A stretch of DNA of 52,271 nucleotides, from NCBI RefSeq assembly GCF_001571225.1, contig NZ_BCTJ01000028.1, positions 1-52,271 of the forward strand. Direction: 5' to 3'. Below, piece by piece: positions 1 to 8,266 of the stretch (within the stretch, counting starts at the first letter, position 1; each line of letters begins with the position of its first letter). Under the pieces are notes generated by a model, which saw only the letters and a program-made list of their open reading frames with translations, had not been told where the DNA came from and made no database searches. This DNA comes from Hydrogenophaga palleronii NBRC 102513. GTDB lineage: Bacteria; Pseudomonadota; Gammaproteobacteria; Burkholderiales; Burkholderiaceae_C. The position numbers and the translations under genes are program-made.

Positions 1-28
1 GGCAGAGCCGGACCCTCCGTGCCCCTGG
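1..28 (+). repeat. Dispersed intergenic repeat, copy A (cut by window edge)
   Basis: This is the right-hand part of an imperfect palindromic repeat that occurs again at 7409-7455, 35536-35583 and 52247-52271. It matches the corresponding 28 nt of the 7409-7455 copy (reverse strand) at 25 positions. The left half lies outside the window. No gene was found in 1-103. Confidence 0.6.
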
Positions 29-103
29 CTTGGGCTTCACCGCGCTCGTACTGGGTTGCGCTTCCGGCCAGACGCGTCCCTTGCGCTGCACCCAGGCCTC
101 GCG

Positions 104-568
104 CTAACCCCGCCTTGCCACGTCGATCTTGCGCATGGTCATCATGGCGTCGAACACGCGCTTCGCCACCACAGGGTCGGGGTCGGTGATGCCGTCGGTG
201 AGTGCGCGTGGCGTGATCTGCCACGACAGCCCCCAGCGGTCCTTGCACCAGCCGCATTCACTTTCCTGCCCGCCATGGCCGACGATGGCGTTCCACAGCC
301 GGTCGGTCTCGGCCTGGTCGTCGGTGGCGATCTGGAACGAAAACGCTTCGGTCTGCGGAAACACCGGCCCGCCATTGAGGCCGATGCAGGGCATGCCGCA
401 GACGGTGAACTCCACCGTCAGCGCATCGCCCTTCTTGCCGCCGGGGTCGTCGCCCGGGGCGTGGAAGATGGTGCCGACTTGGCTGTCGGGAAAGGTGGTG
501 GCGTAAAACCGCGCCGCGTCCAGTGCGGTGCCGTCGAACCACAGGCAAATGGTGTTCTTCGGGGCCAT
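104..568 (-). CDS. VOC-superfamily (PhnB-like) protein
   Basis: 154 aa. The N-terminus (ICLWFDGTALDAARFY) and the later AIVGHGGQESECGWCKDRWG stretch are typical of the PhnB/glyoxalase-like group often annotated as '3-demethylubiquinone-9 3-methyltransferase', whose members are small metal-binding dimeric folds mostly without known substrates. The length is normal for the family. The ATG at 568 is preceded by AGGAGAGG, which supports the start. The gene stands alone, with DUF3617 downstream on the same strand after a gap. A second, only distantly similar PhnB-like gene lies at 46965-47399. Its reaction cannot be read from sequence; an antibiotic or metabolite resistance role is possible but unsupported. 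Confidence 0.85.
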   Translation of the reverse strand: MAPKNTICLWFDGTALDAARFYATTFPDSQVGTIFHAPGDDPGGKKGDALTVEFTVCGMPCIGLNGGPVFPQTEAFSFQIATDDQAETDRLWNAIVGHGGQESECGWCKDRWGLSWQITPRALTDGITDPDPVVAKRVFDAMMTMRKIDVARRG

Positions 569-726
569 GGGTGCCTCTCCTGGGTGTGGGCGGCACCAGC
601 GTCACCGCTCGCGGCCGACCATGCTAGTCCTGCTAGTCGCCACCATCACCCGTTCGACACCCTTTCTCACAAGCGGATACGGTGCGCCTCCCACGCCAAC
701 GCAGCCCCAGCCATCGTGAACACGGC

Positions 727-1206
727 TTATGGCGCCGTGTCGCCCGGCTCCATGCCCGCCGGGCAGGCGCCCAGGTACCGCGCCGAAGCCTGGTAGCGGC
801 TGAGTTTCGATTCGCCGGGTGCCAGCTTCACGCCCGCCACTTCCACCGTGCCCGCCACGCGGTAGCTGGTGTTCAGATCGCCGGTGACCGTGCCCTTGCT
901 GGTCATCGTGCCCGGGTTCAAGCGGCACACCCGGACGTAACTCAGGCCACCCGCAGTGCGCTTGATCTCGTTCGTCGGGCACTCCTCGCCGTCTTCTTCG
1001 CTCTGCGGTCCGAACGGGTTATCACCCGGTTCGGCCACACCGACGCAGATCTTCATCTGGATGGGCGCCGGTGCCCGGTCGCCGGTGATCGTCTGCGCCC
1101 ACAGGCCAGGCCGCGGCGCCAGGCCAGCGCCTGCAGCATTGCCGGCAGCGTGAACCGGCAGGACGAGAAAGGAAAGCAGCGACAGCGAAACGGCACGAAC
1201 GAACAT
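727..1206 (-). CDS. DUF3617 family periplasmic protein
   Basis: 159 aa from the ATG at 1206, chosen because AAGG lies 6 nt upstream and the product then begins directly with a signal peptide (MFVRAVSLSLLSFLVLPVHA). Two earlier in-frame starts (1221, 1254) lack a ribosome site. The mature part has the DUF3617 layout: a 'PGLW' motif near the N-terminus, then paired cysteines (MKICVGV, EECPTNE, VRVCRLN) and a final LGACP. Proteins of this family are small exported proteins of unknown function. No operon partner is evident: the upstream TRAP gene ends in its own terminator at 1318-1348. Confidence 0.75.
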   Translation of the reverse strand: MFVRAVSLSLLSFLVLPVHAAGNAAGAGLAPRPGLWAQTITGDRAPAPIQMKICVGVAEPGDNPFGPQSEEDGEECPTNEIKRTAGGLSYVRVCRLNPGTMTSKGTVTGDLNTSYRVAGTVEVAGVKLAPGESKLSRYQASARYLGACPAGMEPGDTAP

Positions 1207-1317
1207 GGGCAACCTTGTCATCGACGGGAAAAAACGCAGCGCAATGAAGCGCACTTCGAGGGCATCGTGATCAGGCGACGTGTCGCTGTCATGACATGGG
1301 CGCAGGCCGCGTGAAGC

Positions 1318-1348
1318 AAAAAAAAGCCGCCTCGTTGGAGGCGGCTTT
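1318..1348 (-). terminator. Rho-independent terminator of the TRAP operon
   Basis: An 8-bp perfect GC stem (1326-1333 with 1338-1345, loop 1334-1337) is followed on the minus strand by eight U residues (1318-1325). It lies 21 bp past the dctP stop codon. Confidence 0.9.
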
Positions 1349-1369
1349 GTGCAGCGCAGGGGCTCGTGT

Positions 1370-2404
1370 TTACTTGCGTGCTGCCACGGCCTTCTCGGCT
1401 TTGTTCACCAGGTCGGCGCCAATCTGGTTCTTCCACTTGTCGTACACCGGGCGCGTCACCTTGACGAACTCGGCGCGTTCGGCGGGCGTCAGCTCGGTCA
1501 CGGTCACGCCCATGTCGGTCAGTTGCTTGACCAGCGGCTTGCCCGGCTCCACCAGGCCCTTGCGCGCCAGCGCCTTGCCTTCCTTGCCGGCGTCGATGGC
1601 GGCCTGCTTGACGATGGCGCGGTCGGCCTCGGTCCAGCTGGCCCACACGTCCTTGTTCGCCACGAAGATCAGCGGGTCGGCCACGTAGCCCCACAACGTC
1701 AGGTGCTTCTGCTCCACCGACGGCAGCTTGGCGGCGAGGAACACCGACAGCGGGTTCTCCTGGCCGTCCACCGCGCGGCTGGCCATGGCGGGCTGGGCGT
1801 CGGCCCAGCTCATCTGCGTCGGGTTGGCGCCCAGGGCGGCGAAGGTGTCGAGGAACAGCGGCGAACCCACCACGCGGATCTTCAGGCCCTTGAGGTCGGC
1901 CGGGGTCTTGATGGCGTGTTTGGAGTTGGAGATTTCGCGGTAGCCGTTTTCGCCCCAGGCCAGCGGCACGGCGCCCAGGCGCTCGATGTCCTTGAACAGC
2001 TGGGTACCGACTTCACCCGAGGTGAGCGCGTCGATGGCCGCGAAGTCGGGCATCAGGAAGGGCATGGAGAACAGGTTGAGCGAACGCACCTGGGGCGACC
2101 AGTTGATGGTCGAACCCACGGCGAGGTCGATCACGCCCTGGCGCAGCCCGCTGAACTCGCGCGTCTGGTCACCCTGCAGCAGCGACACGCCGGGGTACAG
2201 CTTGATGTTGATGCGGCCCTGCGTGCGCTCGCGCACCAGGTTGGCCCAGATCTCGCCGCTCTTGCCCCAGGGGAAGGCCGTGCCCAGCACCAGCGACATG
2301 CGGTACTCGGCCTTGTAGGCGGCGGTGCTCTGCGCGAAGCCATTGGTGGTGACGGCCAGCGCAGCGGCGGCCAGGGCGGTGGTGAGGAAGGTGCGAAGTT
2401 TCAT
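1370..2404 (-). CDS. dctP: TRAP transporter substrate-binding protein (DctP family)
   Basis: 344 aa with a Sec signal peptide (residues 1-24, ending GFAQ). It has the DctP fold hallmarks: an early FPWGKSGEIWANLVRERTQG segment, the 'FSGLRQGVIDLAVGS' region, and the 'DLKGLKIRVVGSPLFLDTF' segment with the Arg that in characterised TRAP proteins contacts the ligand carboxylate. It therefore probably delivers an organic acid from the periplasm to the DctQM permease encoded just upstream. It is the last gene of the dctQ-dctM-dctP operon, 30 bp after dctM, and ends at the terminator 1318-1348. The substrate (C4-dicarboxylate, keto acid or other) cannot be decided from sequence. Confidence 0.93.
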   Translation of the reverse strand: MKLRTFLTTALAAAALAVTTNGFAQSTAAYKAEYRMSLVLGTAFPWGKSGEIWANLVRERTQGRINIKLYPGVSLLQGDQTREFSGLRQGVIDLAVGSTINWSPQVRSLNLFSMPFLMPDFAAIDALTSGEVGTQLFKDIERLGAVPLAWGENGYREISNSKHAIKTPADLKGLKIRVVGSPLFLDTFAALGANPTQMSWADAQPAMASRAVDGQENPLSVFLAAKLPSVEQKHLTLWGYVADPLIFVANKDVWASWTEADRAIVKQAAIDAGKEGKALARKGLVEPGKPLVKQLTDMGVTVTELTPAERAEFVKVTRPVYDKWKNQIGADLVNKAEKAVAARK

Positions 2405-2434
2405 GCGGTCTGTCTCCTTGGTTGAAATCGAGAA

Positions 2435-3733
2435 TCAGTAGCCCAGCTTGGCGGGCAGCCACAGGGCCAGTTGCGGGAACATGATGACCAGCACCATGAC
2501 CACGAACATGGCCAGCAGCATCGGCCCGACCCAGCGGATGGTGGACTCCATGCGCACACCGGCGATGCGGCACGACACCATGAGGTTCACCGCCAGCGGC
2601 GGCGTGAACTGGCCCAGCGCCACCTTCAGCGTGAGGATGACGCCGAACCACACCGGGTCCCAGTTGTAGTGCTCCATGATGGGCAGCAGCAGCGGCACGA
2701 AGATCAGGAAGATCGAGATGCCGTCGAGGAACATGCCGACGGTGATGAGCAGCAGGATCAGCAGCGACAGCACGCCGTACTCGCCCAGGCCCGAGTTCAC
2801 GATGGCGTTGGCCACCGGGTCGATCACGCCCAGCGTGGAGAGCGAGAAGGCGAAGATGCCGGCCAGCGAGACCACCAGCAGGATGATGCCGGAGAGCTCG
2901 CCCGCTTCGCGCAGGATGGGGAACAGGTCGCGCACACCAATCGTGCGGTGCACCACCATACCGACGAACAGGCCGTAGAACACCGCCACCACGGCGGCTT
3001 CGGTGGGCGTGAACCAGCCCGCGCGCATGCCGCCCAGGATCAGCACCGGCGCGGCCAGGCCCCAGAGCGCTTCGCGCAGGCTCTTCCAGAACGGCGGGCG
3101 TGGCATGTGCACTTCGAGCGCGCCCATGCGGTGCTTGCGCGCCAGCCAGACGGCCGGCACGATCAGCGCGATGCCGGCCAGCACGCCGGGCACCATGCCG
3201 GCGGCGAACAGCGCCGGCACCGAGGCGCCGGGCACCAGCATGGAATAGATGATGAAGGCCACCGAGGGCGGGATCAGGATGTCGGTGGCGGCGGCGGCGC
3301 CGACCACGCTGGCCGAGAACGAACCCGGGTAACCGGCGCGCGACATGGCGGCGATCATCACCGCACCCACCGCCGCGGCGTTGGCCGGGCCCGAGCCAGA
3401 GATGCCGCCGAGGAACATGGCCACCACGATGGCCACCAGCGGCAACATGCCGGGGCCGCGGCCGACGATGGCAACGGCAAAGTTCACCAGCCGCAGGGCC
3501 ACACCGGAGCGGTCGAAGATCGAACCCACCAGCACGAACATCGGGATCGCCAGCAGCGGGTACTTGCCCAGGCCGGCGTAGAAGTTCTGCGGCACCGCCA
3601 GCAGGCCGTACCACTGGGTGTTGAAGTCGGCCATGGCGATGGCGGCGGCGCCGGCCAGGCCGAGCGCGGCGGCAATCGGCACGCCGGCCAGCATGGCGAT
3701 GATGAAGATCAGGAACAGCAGCGTGGCGATCAT
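2435..3733 (-). CDS. dctM: TRAP transporter large permease (DctM family)
   Basis: 432 aa, very hydrophobic, about twelve membrane segments, the normal DctM size. Visible family segments are FLGGISGSGPANAAAVG (around residue 94), the LIPPSVAFIIYSMLVPGASV region, GWFTPTEAAVVAVFYGLFVG, and the second-half repeat FLDGISIFLIFVPLLLP. The protein forms the sodium-coupled translocation subunit with DctQ. The ATG at 3733 is preferred over a longer frame because it starts directly with the first membrane helix and overlaps the dctQ stop by 4 nt (ATGA), a sign of translational coupling. Confidence 0.95.
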   Translation of the reverse strand: MIATLLFLIFIIAMLAGVPIAAALGLAGAAAIAMADFNTQWYGLLAVPQNFYAGLGKYPLLAIPMFVLVGSIFDRSGVALRLVNFAVAIVGRGPGMLPLVAIVVAMFLGGISGSGPANAAAVGAVMIAAMSRAGYPGSFSASVVGAAAATDILIPPSVAFIIYSMLVPGASVPALFAAGMVPGVLAGIALIVPAVWLARKHRMGALEVHMPRPPFWKSLREALWGLAAPVLILGGMRAGWFTPTEAAVVAVFYGLFVGMVVHRTIGVRDLFPILREAGELSGIILLVVSLAGIFAFSLSTLGVIDPVANAIVNSGLGEYGVLSLLILLLITVGMFLDGISIFLIFVPLLLPIMEHYNWDPVWFGVILTLKVALGQFTPPLAVNLMVSCRIAGVRMESTIRWVGPMLLAMFVVMVLVIMFPQLALWLPAKLGY

Positions 3734-4278
3734 GCTTGGGCTCCCGCGCGGCGCAGCCGGTTGAAGCGACCCAGCGCACGCAGCGCGATCGCCAGCGACA
3801 GCAGCGGCAACCAGACCGAGTACCACCACTGGGGCACACCGAGGCCGGGCGAGATCTCTTCGTAGATGTAGTGGTCCCAGACCATGCGCGCGCTCAGGCC
3901 GGCCATCAGCACGAACAGCAGCACCATCGCCATCGCGCCCCACAGGGCCAGCAGGTGGCGGCGGCGCGAGGAGCCGGCGTCGGCAAAGAACTCGATGCGG
4001 ATGTGGCGGTGCCGCGCGACCGCGGCCGAACTGGCCACCAGGGTCATCACGATCATCAGGAAGATCGACAGCTCTTCGGTCCAGGCGAAGGACTGGTTGG
4101 TGAAGTAACGCACGATCACGTTGCCGAAGGTGATCAGCGCCAGCAGCGCCATCGAGATGACGGTGAGCCAGTCTTCGACGCGCAGCGACACGCGCGTGTC
4201 TTCGTCGATCGGGTTTTCGGGCGTGGCCGCGTCGGGGTCGACGCTGGGGTCGCGGGAGGTGTCGGTCTGGGAGGGCAT
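3730..4278 (-). CDS. dctQ: TRAP transporter small permease (DctQ family)
   Basis: 182 aa from the ATG at 4278. Four membrane helices are visible, with the family's TEELSIFLMIVMTLVASSAA and RHRHIRIEFFAD segments, and a C-terminal RALGRFNRLRR. About 40 polar, acidic residues precede the first helix, slightly long for the family. The start has no clear Shine-Dalgarno and the frame is open upstream, so the start is uncertain. It is the first gene of the TRAP operon, and its promoter should lie between 4279 and the degP terminator at 4410-4435. A small 7-bp hairpin (4381-4398) is also in that gap. Confidence 0.88.
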   Translation of the reverse strand: MPSQTDTSRDPSVDPDAATPENPIDEDTRVSLRVEDWLTVISMALLALITFGNVIVRYFTNQSFAWTEELSIFLMIVMTLVASSAAVARHRHIRIEFFADAGSSRRRHLLALWGAMAMVLLFVLMAGLSARMVWDHYIYEEISPGLGVPQWWYSVWLPLLSLAIALRALGRFNRLRRAGAQA

Positions 4279-4409
4279 GGGAAGGATCGGCAGGCAGCAG
4301 GCCGGCGAACGAAAGCCCCGGCGCAAGAGCCAGGGATCATAGACGTATTGCCCTTTTCCACCCTGTGCCGCAGGTGCCACATGCGGGTTTGCCCGCATGC
4401 CGGAGCGGC

Positions 4410-4435
4410 AAAAAAACGGCACCCGAAGGTGCCGT
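4410..4435 (-). terminator. Rho-independent terminator of degP (UUCG tetraloop)
   Basis: An 8-bp stem (4416-4423 with 4428-4435) is closed on the minus strand by the very stable TTCG tetraloop and followed by a run of T (4410-4416). It sits about 28 bp past the degP stop and separates the stress module from the TRAP operon. Confidence 0.9.
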
Positions 4436-4463
4436 TGTTGCGGTTGCGGCCGTGGCCGAGGTG

Positions 4464-5954
4464 TCAGCCCAGGGGCACGGGCACGAAGATCTGGTCACCG
4501 TCGCGCTGGATCAGCAGCGCCAGCGACTTGGTGGATTTGTCCAGCATGCCGCGCAGCTGCTCCACGCTCTTGATCGGCGCGCCGTTCACCGCCAGCAGCA
4601 CGTCGCCCTGCTGCACGCCGGCCAGTGCCGCCGGGCCTTGTGCATCTTCCACCAGCAGACCACCCTGCACGCCCACGGCGCGTTGCTCCTGCGGTGCCAG
4701 CGGGCGCAACGCCAGACCCAGGCGGCCCTGGTCGGCCGTCTTCTCGGCCGCCGCGGTCTTCACCGGCTTGGCGGCGGCGTCGCCCAGTTCGGCCTTGAGC
4801 TCCACCGGCTTGCCCTGGCGCCACACGTCCAGCGTCACCTTGTCGCCCGGCAGCGCCTGGCCGATCAGCGCCGGCAGGTCGCCCGAGCCGACGATGGGCG
4901 CCCCCTGCACGCGGCGGATCACATCACCCACCTGCAGGCCGGCCTTGGCGGCCGGGCCGCCGGGGTCGATGCTGGAGACCAGCGCGCCCTCGGGCTTGTC
5001 CAGCTTGAAGGACTCGGCCAGGGTCTGGTTGACCTCCTGCACCGCCACGCCCAGGCGCGCATGGCTGGCCTTGCCGTGCGCCACGATCTGGTCTTTCACG
5101 CGCAGCGCGGTCTCCATCGGGATCGCGAACGACAGGCCCTGGTATCCGCCGGTGTGGCTGTAGATCTGCGAGTTGATGCCCACCACCTCACCCCGCGCAT
5201 TGAACAGCGGGCCACCGGAGTTGCCGGGGTTCACCGCCACGTCGGTCTGGATGAAGGGCACGAAGCTGTCGTCCGGCAATGAGCGGCCCTTGGCGCTGAC
5301 CACGCCCGCGGTCACGCTGTTCTCGAAGCCGAACGGTGCGCCGATGGCCAGCACCCATTCACCCACCTTCAGGTCCTTGGTATTGCCCAGCGGCACCACC
5401 GGCAGGTTCTTCGCGTCGATGCGCAGCACCGCCACGTCGGTCTTGGCATCCGAGCCCAGCACCTTGGCGACGAACTCGCGCCGGTCGGTGAGCTTGACGG
5501 TGACGCGCTGCGCATTGCGCACCACGTGGGCGTTGGTGAGCACCAGGCCGTCGGGGCTGATGATGAAGCCCGAGCCCTGGCCACGCGAAGGCGCTTCATG
5601 TCCACCACCGCCCTGCCCGCCCGGGCCTTGCTGGAAACGTTTGAAGAATTCGAAGAACGGGTCGTTCGGGTCGATGCCGGGCGGCTGGCGGTTCTGCGCC
5701 TGCTGCTGGTCTTCGTCGGCACCGGCCTTGCCGATGACGCTGATGTTGACCACCGCCGCGCCGTGCAGCTGCGCGATCTGCGAGAAGTCGGGCAGGCCGG
5801 TGTTGGTGGTGGCCACCGGCGCCTGCTGGCTGGCCACGGGAGCGGCCGCGCTGGCGTGCGTGCCGGTGACCAGGCCCACGCTGGCGCCACCGACGATGCC
5901 CGCAGCCGCCAGCGACAACACCAGGCGGGATGCGGTGAGAGACAAGGTTTTCAT
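4464..5954 (-). CDS. degP: Do-family periplasmic serine endoprotease (DegP/DegQ/MucD)
   Basis: 496 aa. It has an N-terminal signal peptide (about residues 1-36), a low-complexity Gly/Gln loop near 80-120, then a trypsin-like domain with the catalytic triad His143 (TNAHVV), Asp173 (KTDVAVL) and Ser246 (GNSGGP). Two PDZ domains follow (about 280-370 and 400-490), as in DegP/DegQ/MucD. It degrades or refolds misfolded envelope proteins in the periplasm. The start at 5954 has AAGGAG six nt upstream. It is the third gene after a response regulator and kinase. A tandem half-site resembling the one in front of the regulator gene lies 55-70 bp upstream (6009-6024), so it probably also has its own regulated promoter. 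Confidence 0.95.
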   Translation of the reverse strand: MKTLSLTASRLVLSLAAAGIVGGASVGLVTGTHASAAAPVASQQAPVATTNTGLPDFSQIAQLHGAAVVNISVIGKAGADEDQQQAQNRQPPGIDPNDPFFEFFKRFQQGPGGQGGGGHEAPSRGQGSGFIISPDGLVLTNAHVVRNAQRVTVKLTDRREFVAKVLGSDAKTDVAVLRIDAKNLPVVPLGNTKDLKVGEWVLAIGAPFGFENSVTAGVVSAKGRSLPDDSFVPFIQTDVAVNPGNSGGPLFNARGEVVGINSQIYSHTGGYQGLSFAIPMETALRVKDQIVAHGKASHARLGVAVQEVNQTLAESFKLDKPEGALVSSIDPGGPAAKAGLQVGDVIRRVQGAPIVGSGDLPALIGQALPGDKVTLDVWRQGKPVELKAELGDAAAKPVKTAAAEKTADQGRLGLALRPLAPQEQRAVGVQGGLLVEDAQGPAALAGVQQGDVLLAVNGAPIKSVEQLRGMLDKSTKSLALLIQRDGDQIFVPVPLG

Positions 5955-6008
5955 GAGAGCTCCTTCAGCGAGGACGGATTGAACATGTCCGCACTGTGCG
6001 CCGCCAGA

Positions 6009-6024
6009 GTTAGACGGCGCTTAA
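6009..6024. promoter_or_regulatory. Putative response-regulator tandem half-site upstream of degP
   Basis: GTTAG-N6-CTTAA, two half-sites 11 bp apart, between the kinase stop and the degP start. The form resembles the CTTAA-N6-CTTAA direct repeat of PmrA/BasR-type OmpR-family regulators, and also the CTTAG-N6-CTTAG at 8232-8247 in front of the regulator gene. Binding is inferred. Confidence 0.5.
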
Positions 6025-6035
6025 GAAACCCGCCC

Positions 6036-7355
6036 TCAAGACAGTGCAGGCAGCCGCAGGCCGATGCGCAGGCCGCCGAGCCGCGGCGACGGCTCCAGTT
6101 GCAGGCTGGCACCGTGCAGCTGCGCGATGGCGTTGGCAATCGCCAGCCCGAGCCCGCTGCCATTGGCCGCCGAGCCCGGCACGCGGTAGAAGCGGTCGAG
6201 CACTCGCGCGCGGTCGGCCTCCGCAATGCCGGGGCCGCTGTCGTCCACCGCCAGCACCAGCGCCGCGCCTTCGCGCCGCACCGTCACGTCCACCGTGCCG
6301 CCTTCGGGCGTGTACTTGAGCGCGTTGTCGACCAGGTTGCCGAGCAGGATGCGCAGCGGCTCGGCGTGGCCTCGCACCTCACCCGCGGCGGCTTCGTGCA
6401 GGCCGAGGTCGATGCGCCGCGCCTGTGCCTGCGGCGCGGCCTCGGCCACCACCTGTGCCGCCAGCGCGGCCAGCGACAGCGCTTGCGCCGGCTCGCCACT
6501 GGAGGGCTGGGCCTGCTGGCGCGCCAGCATCAGCAACTGCTCGACCAGGCGCGTGGCGCGGTCGATGCCGGCCAGCAGGCGCTGCACGGCCAGCTCGCGT
6601 GTGGTGTCGTCGCGCGCGCGCTGCAGGCCCTGCGCCTGCAGGCGCAACGCGGCCAGCGGCGAGCGCAGTTCGTGCGCCGCTTCCGCCACAAAGTTCTTCT
6701 GCGCATCAAAGGCCTGGCGCACGCGGCCGAACAGCAGGTTGAGCTCGTGCACCAGCGGGCGCACCTCGTCGGGCAGGCCTTCTTCGTTGACTTCCCTGAG
6801 TTCGTCTGCCTCGCGTGCCGCCACCTGCCGGCGCACCCGCGCCACCGGCGCCAGCGAAGTGCTCACCACGCCCCAGGCCACCAGCATCAGCAGCGGCGCC
6901 ATCCAGGCGATGGGCAGCACGGTGCGCCAGGCCAGCGCCCGCGCCATGGCCTCGCGCGGCCGCATGTCCTGCGCCACCTGGATCACCTGCGAACGCGACT
7001 GCATGGAGTAGACGCGGTAAGGCGTGCCGTCCACGTTCACATTGGAGAAGCCCAGCACCGCGCGTTGCGGCAGGTCGGCCCCGGTGCCGGACTGGAACAC
7101 GCGCAGCCCTTCGGCGGTCCAGACCTGGACGAAGAAATCAAAGCCGTCGGCCGAGGCGGCTTCGCGGCCATCGGCCTGCAGGCCGGGTGCGCCCACGCCG
7201 GCGCGCAAGGCCTGGGCCATCTGTTCCATGTGGTAGTCGAAGATGCCGTCGGCCTCGGCGCGTGCCTGGCGGTAGACCACCGCCACCTGCAGCCCGGCCG
7301 CCAGCACGATGGCCAGCAACAACAGGCCGATCAGGCGCGCGCGCAGCGAGTGCAT
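6036..7355 (-). CDS. Sensor histidine kinase (QseC/PmrB-like)
   Basis: 439 aa from the ATG at 7355, which starts just before the first membrane helix (LIGLLLLAIVLAAGLQVAVV). A periplasmic sensor region (about 30-140) and a second helix near 146-166 follow, then a HAMP-like linker. The dimerisation box has phospho-acceptor His228 (AAHELRSPLAA). The C-terminal HATPase shows the N box (LVDNALKYTPEGG), G1 (DDSGPGIA) and G2 (GSGLGLAI). It phosphorylates the response regulator encoded 138 bp upstream; that gap holds a repeat element. The signal is unknown. The linked periplasmic protease suggests envelope stress, but this is inference. Confidence 0.92.
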   Translation of the reverse strand: MHSLRARLIGLLLLAIVLAAGLQVAVVYRQARAEADGIFDYHMEQMAQALRAGVGAPGLQADGREAASADGFDFFVQVWTAEGLRVFQSGTGADLPQRAVLGFSNVNVDGTPYRVYSMQSRSQVIQVAQDMRPREAMARALAWRTVLPIAWMAPLLMLVAWGVVSTSLAPVARVRRQVAAREADELREVNEEGLPDEVRPLVHELNLLFGRVRQAFDAQKNFVAEAAHELRSPLAALRLQAQGLQRARDDTTRELAVQRLLAGIDRATRLVEQLLMLARQQAQPSSGEPAQALSLAALAAQVVAEAAPQAQARRIDLGLHEAAAGEVRGHAEPLRILLGNLVDNALKYTPEGGTVDVTVRREGAALVLAVDDSGPGIAEADRARVLDRFYRVPGSAANGSGLGLAIANAIAQLHGASLQLEPSPRLGGLRIGLRLPALS

Positions 7356-7408
7356 GGACAGGCCCAACACGTCAACGCCCCGTGTCGCCGGCGTGCGGCT
7401 CGACCAAC

Positions 7409-7455
7409 CCAGAGACACCGAGGGTCCGGCTCTGCCGGCCCCAGGTGTCGCCCCC
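7409..7455 (-). repeat. Dispersed intergenic palindromic repeat, copy B
   Basis: Complete 47-bp copy between the response regulator and kinase genes. Read on the minus strand it aligns with the 48-bp copy at 35536-35583 at 40 of 48 columns with a single 1-nt gap. The core is an inverted repeat around CCGGCAGAGCCGG, with outer ACACC/GGTGT arms. In the transcript it would form a hairpin between the two cistrons. Confidence 0.7.
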
Positions 7456-7493
7456 CGTCCAGGCGGGAGCGCCGCAGGCGCGCAGGGCGTGTT

Positions 7494-8153
7494 TCATTGT
7501 TTGGGCACCATGTAGCCGACACCGCGCACGTTCTGGATCAGGCCGGCGCCGAGTTTCTTGCGCACGCCGTGGATGTAGACCTCGACCGCGTTGCTGCTCA
7601 CGTCGTCTTTCCAGCCGTAGAGTTTTTCTTCCAGCTGGGCGCGAGAGAGCACCCGGCCGGGACGCGCGAGCAGCGGTTCGAGCACCGCCCATTCGCGTGC
7701 CGACAGCACCACCGGCTCACCCTGGGCCGTCACCTCGCGCGTGGCGGTGTTGATGCTCACGCCCAGGTGTTCGTAGACCGGTTCGGCGCGGCCGGCGGCG
7801 CGGCGCAGCAGCGCGCGGATGCGCGCCAGCAGCTCGTCCATGTCGTAGGGCTTGAGGATGTAGTCGTCGGCGCCGGCGTCCAGGCCCTGCACGCGCTGCT
7901 GCACCGAATCGCGGGCGGTGGCGACCAGCACCGGCGTGCGGTTCTTGCGCGCGCGCAGTTCGCGCAACACCTCCAGGCCGTCGCGCCGCGGCAGGCCGAG
8001 GTCGAGCAGGATCAGGTCGTAACTCTGGGTGTGTGCGGCGGTGGCCGCCATCTCGCCGTCGCGCACCCAGTCCACGGCGTAGTGTTCGGCGCGCAGCAGG
8101 TCCAGCACCGCCTCGCCGATCATGGTGTCGTCTTCGACCAGCAACAGCCTCAT
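7494..8153 (-). CDS. OmpR-family response regulator (QseB/PmrA-like)
   Basis: 219 aa. The receiver domain has the acidic pair Asp8-Asp9, phospho-acceptor Asp51 (LLDLGLPRRDG), Thr79 and Lys101 (ILKPYD). The C-terminal winged helix (about 127-217) ends in the typical VYIHGVRKKLG and NVRGVGYMVP. It is a transcription factor activated by the downstream kinase and the first gene of the regulator-kinase-degP cluster. About 80-90 bp upstream of its start is a CTTAG-N6-CTTAG direct repeat (8232-8247), suggesting autoregulation. A weak GC hairpin near 8193-8207 also lies in the gap to the upstream SCO gene. Confidence 0.93.
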   Translation of the reverse strand: MRLLLVEDDTMIGEAVLDLLRAEHYAVDWVRDGEMAATAAHTQSYDLILLDLGLPRRDGLEVLRELRARKNRTPVLVATARDSVQQRVQGLDAGADDYILKPYDMDELLARIRALLRRAAGRAEPVYEHLGVSINTATREVTAQGEPVVLSAREWAVLEPLLARPGRVLSRAQLEEKLYGWKDDVSSNAVEVYIHGVRKKLGAGLIQNVRGVGYMVPKQ

Positions 8154-8231
8154 GGCAAACGCTCTCCCGGTCTGTGGGTGGTGGGTGCCGGCCCCGGCGG
8201 GGCCGTTCTGGCCCGATGTTGCGCCGTGGCG

Positions 8232-8247
8232 CTTAGGCCGGGCTTAG
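8232..8247. promoter_or_regulatory. Putative autoregulatory tandem half-site upstream of the response regulator
   Basis: CTTAG (8232-8236) is repeated exactly at 8243-8247, an 11-bp period as expected for an OmpR-family dimer on one DNA face. It is like the PmrA/BasR box. It lies 79-94 bp upstream of the response-regulator ATG (8153). Confidence 0.5.
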
Positions 8248-8266
8248 GCGCCCGGCCCCTGGGGGT

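Noticed and set aside
2435..3943. A longer N-terminus for dctM upstream of 3733
   Set aside because: It would overlap dctQ heavily, with no conserved residues; the 4-nt overlap at 3733 is the natural start.
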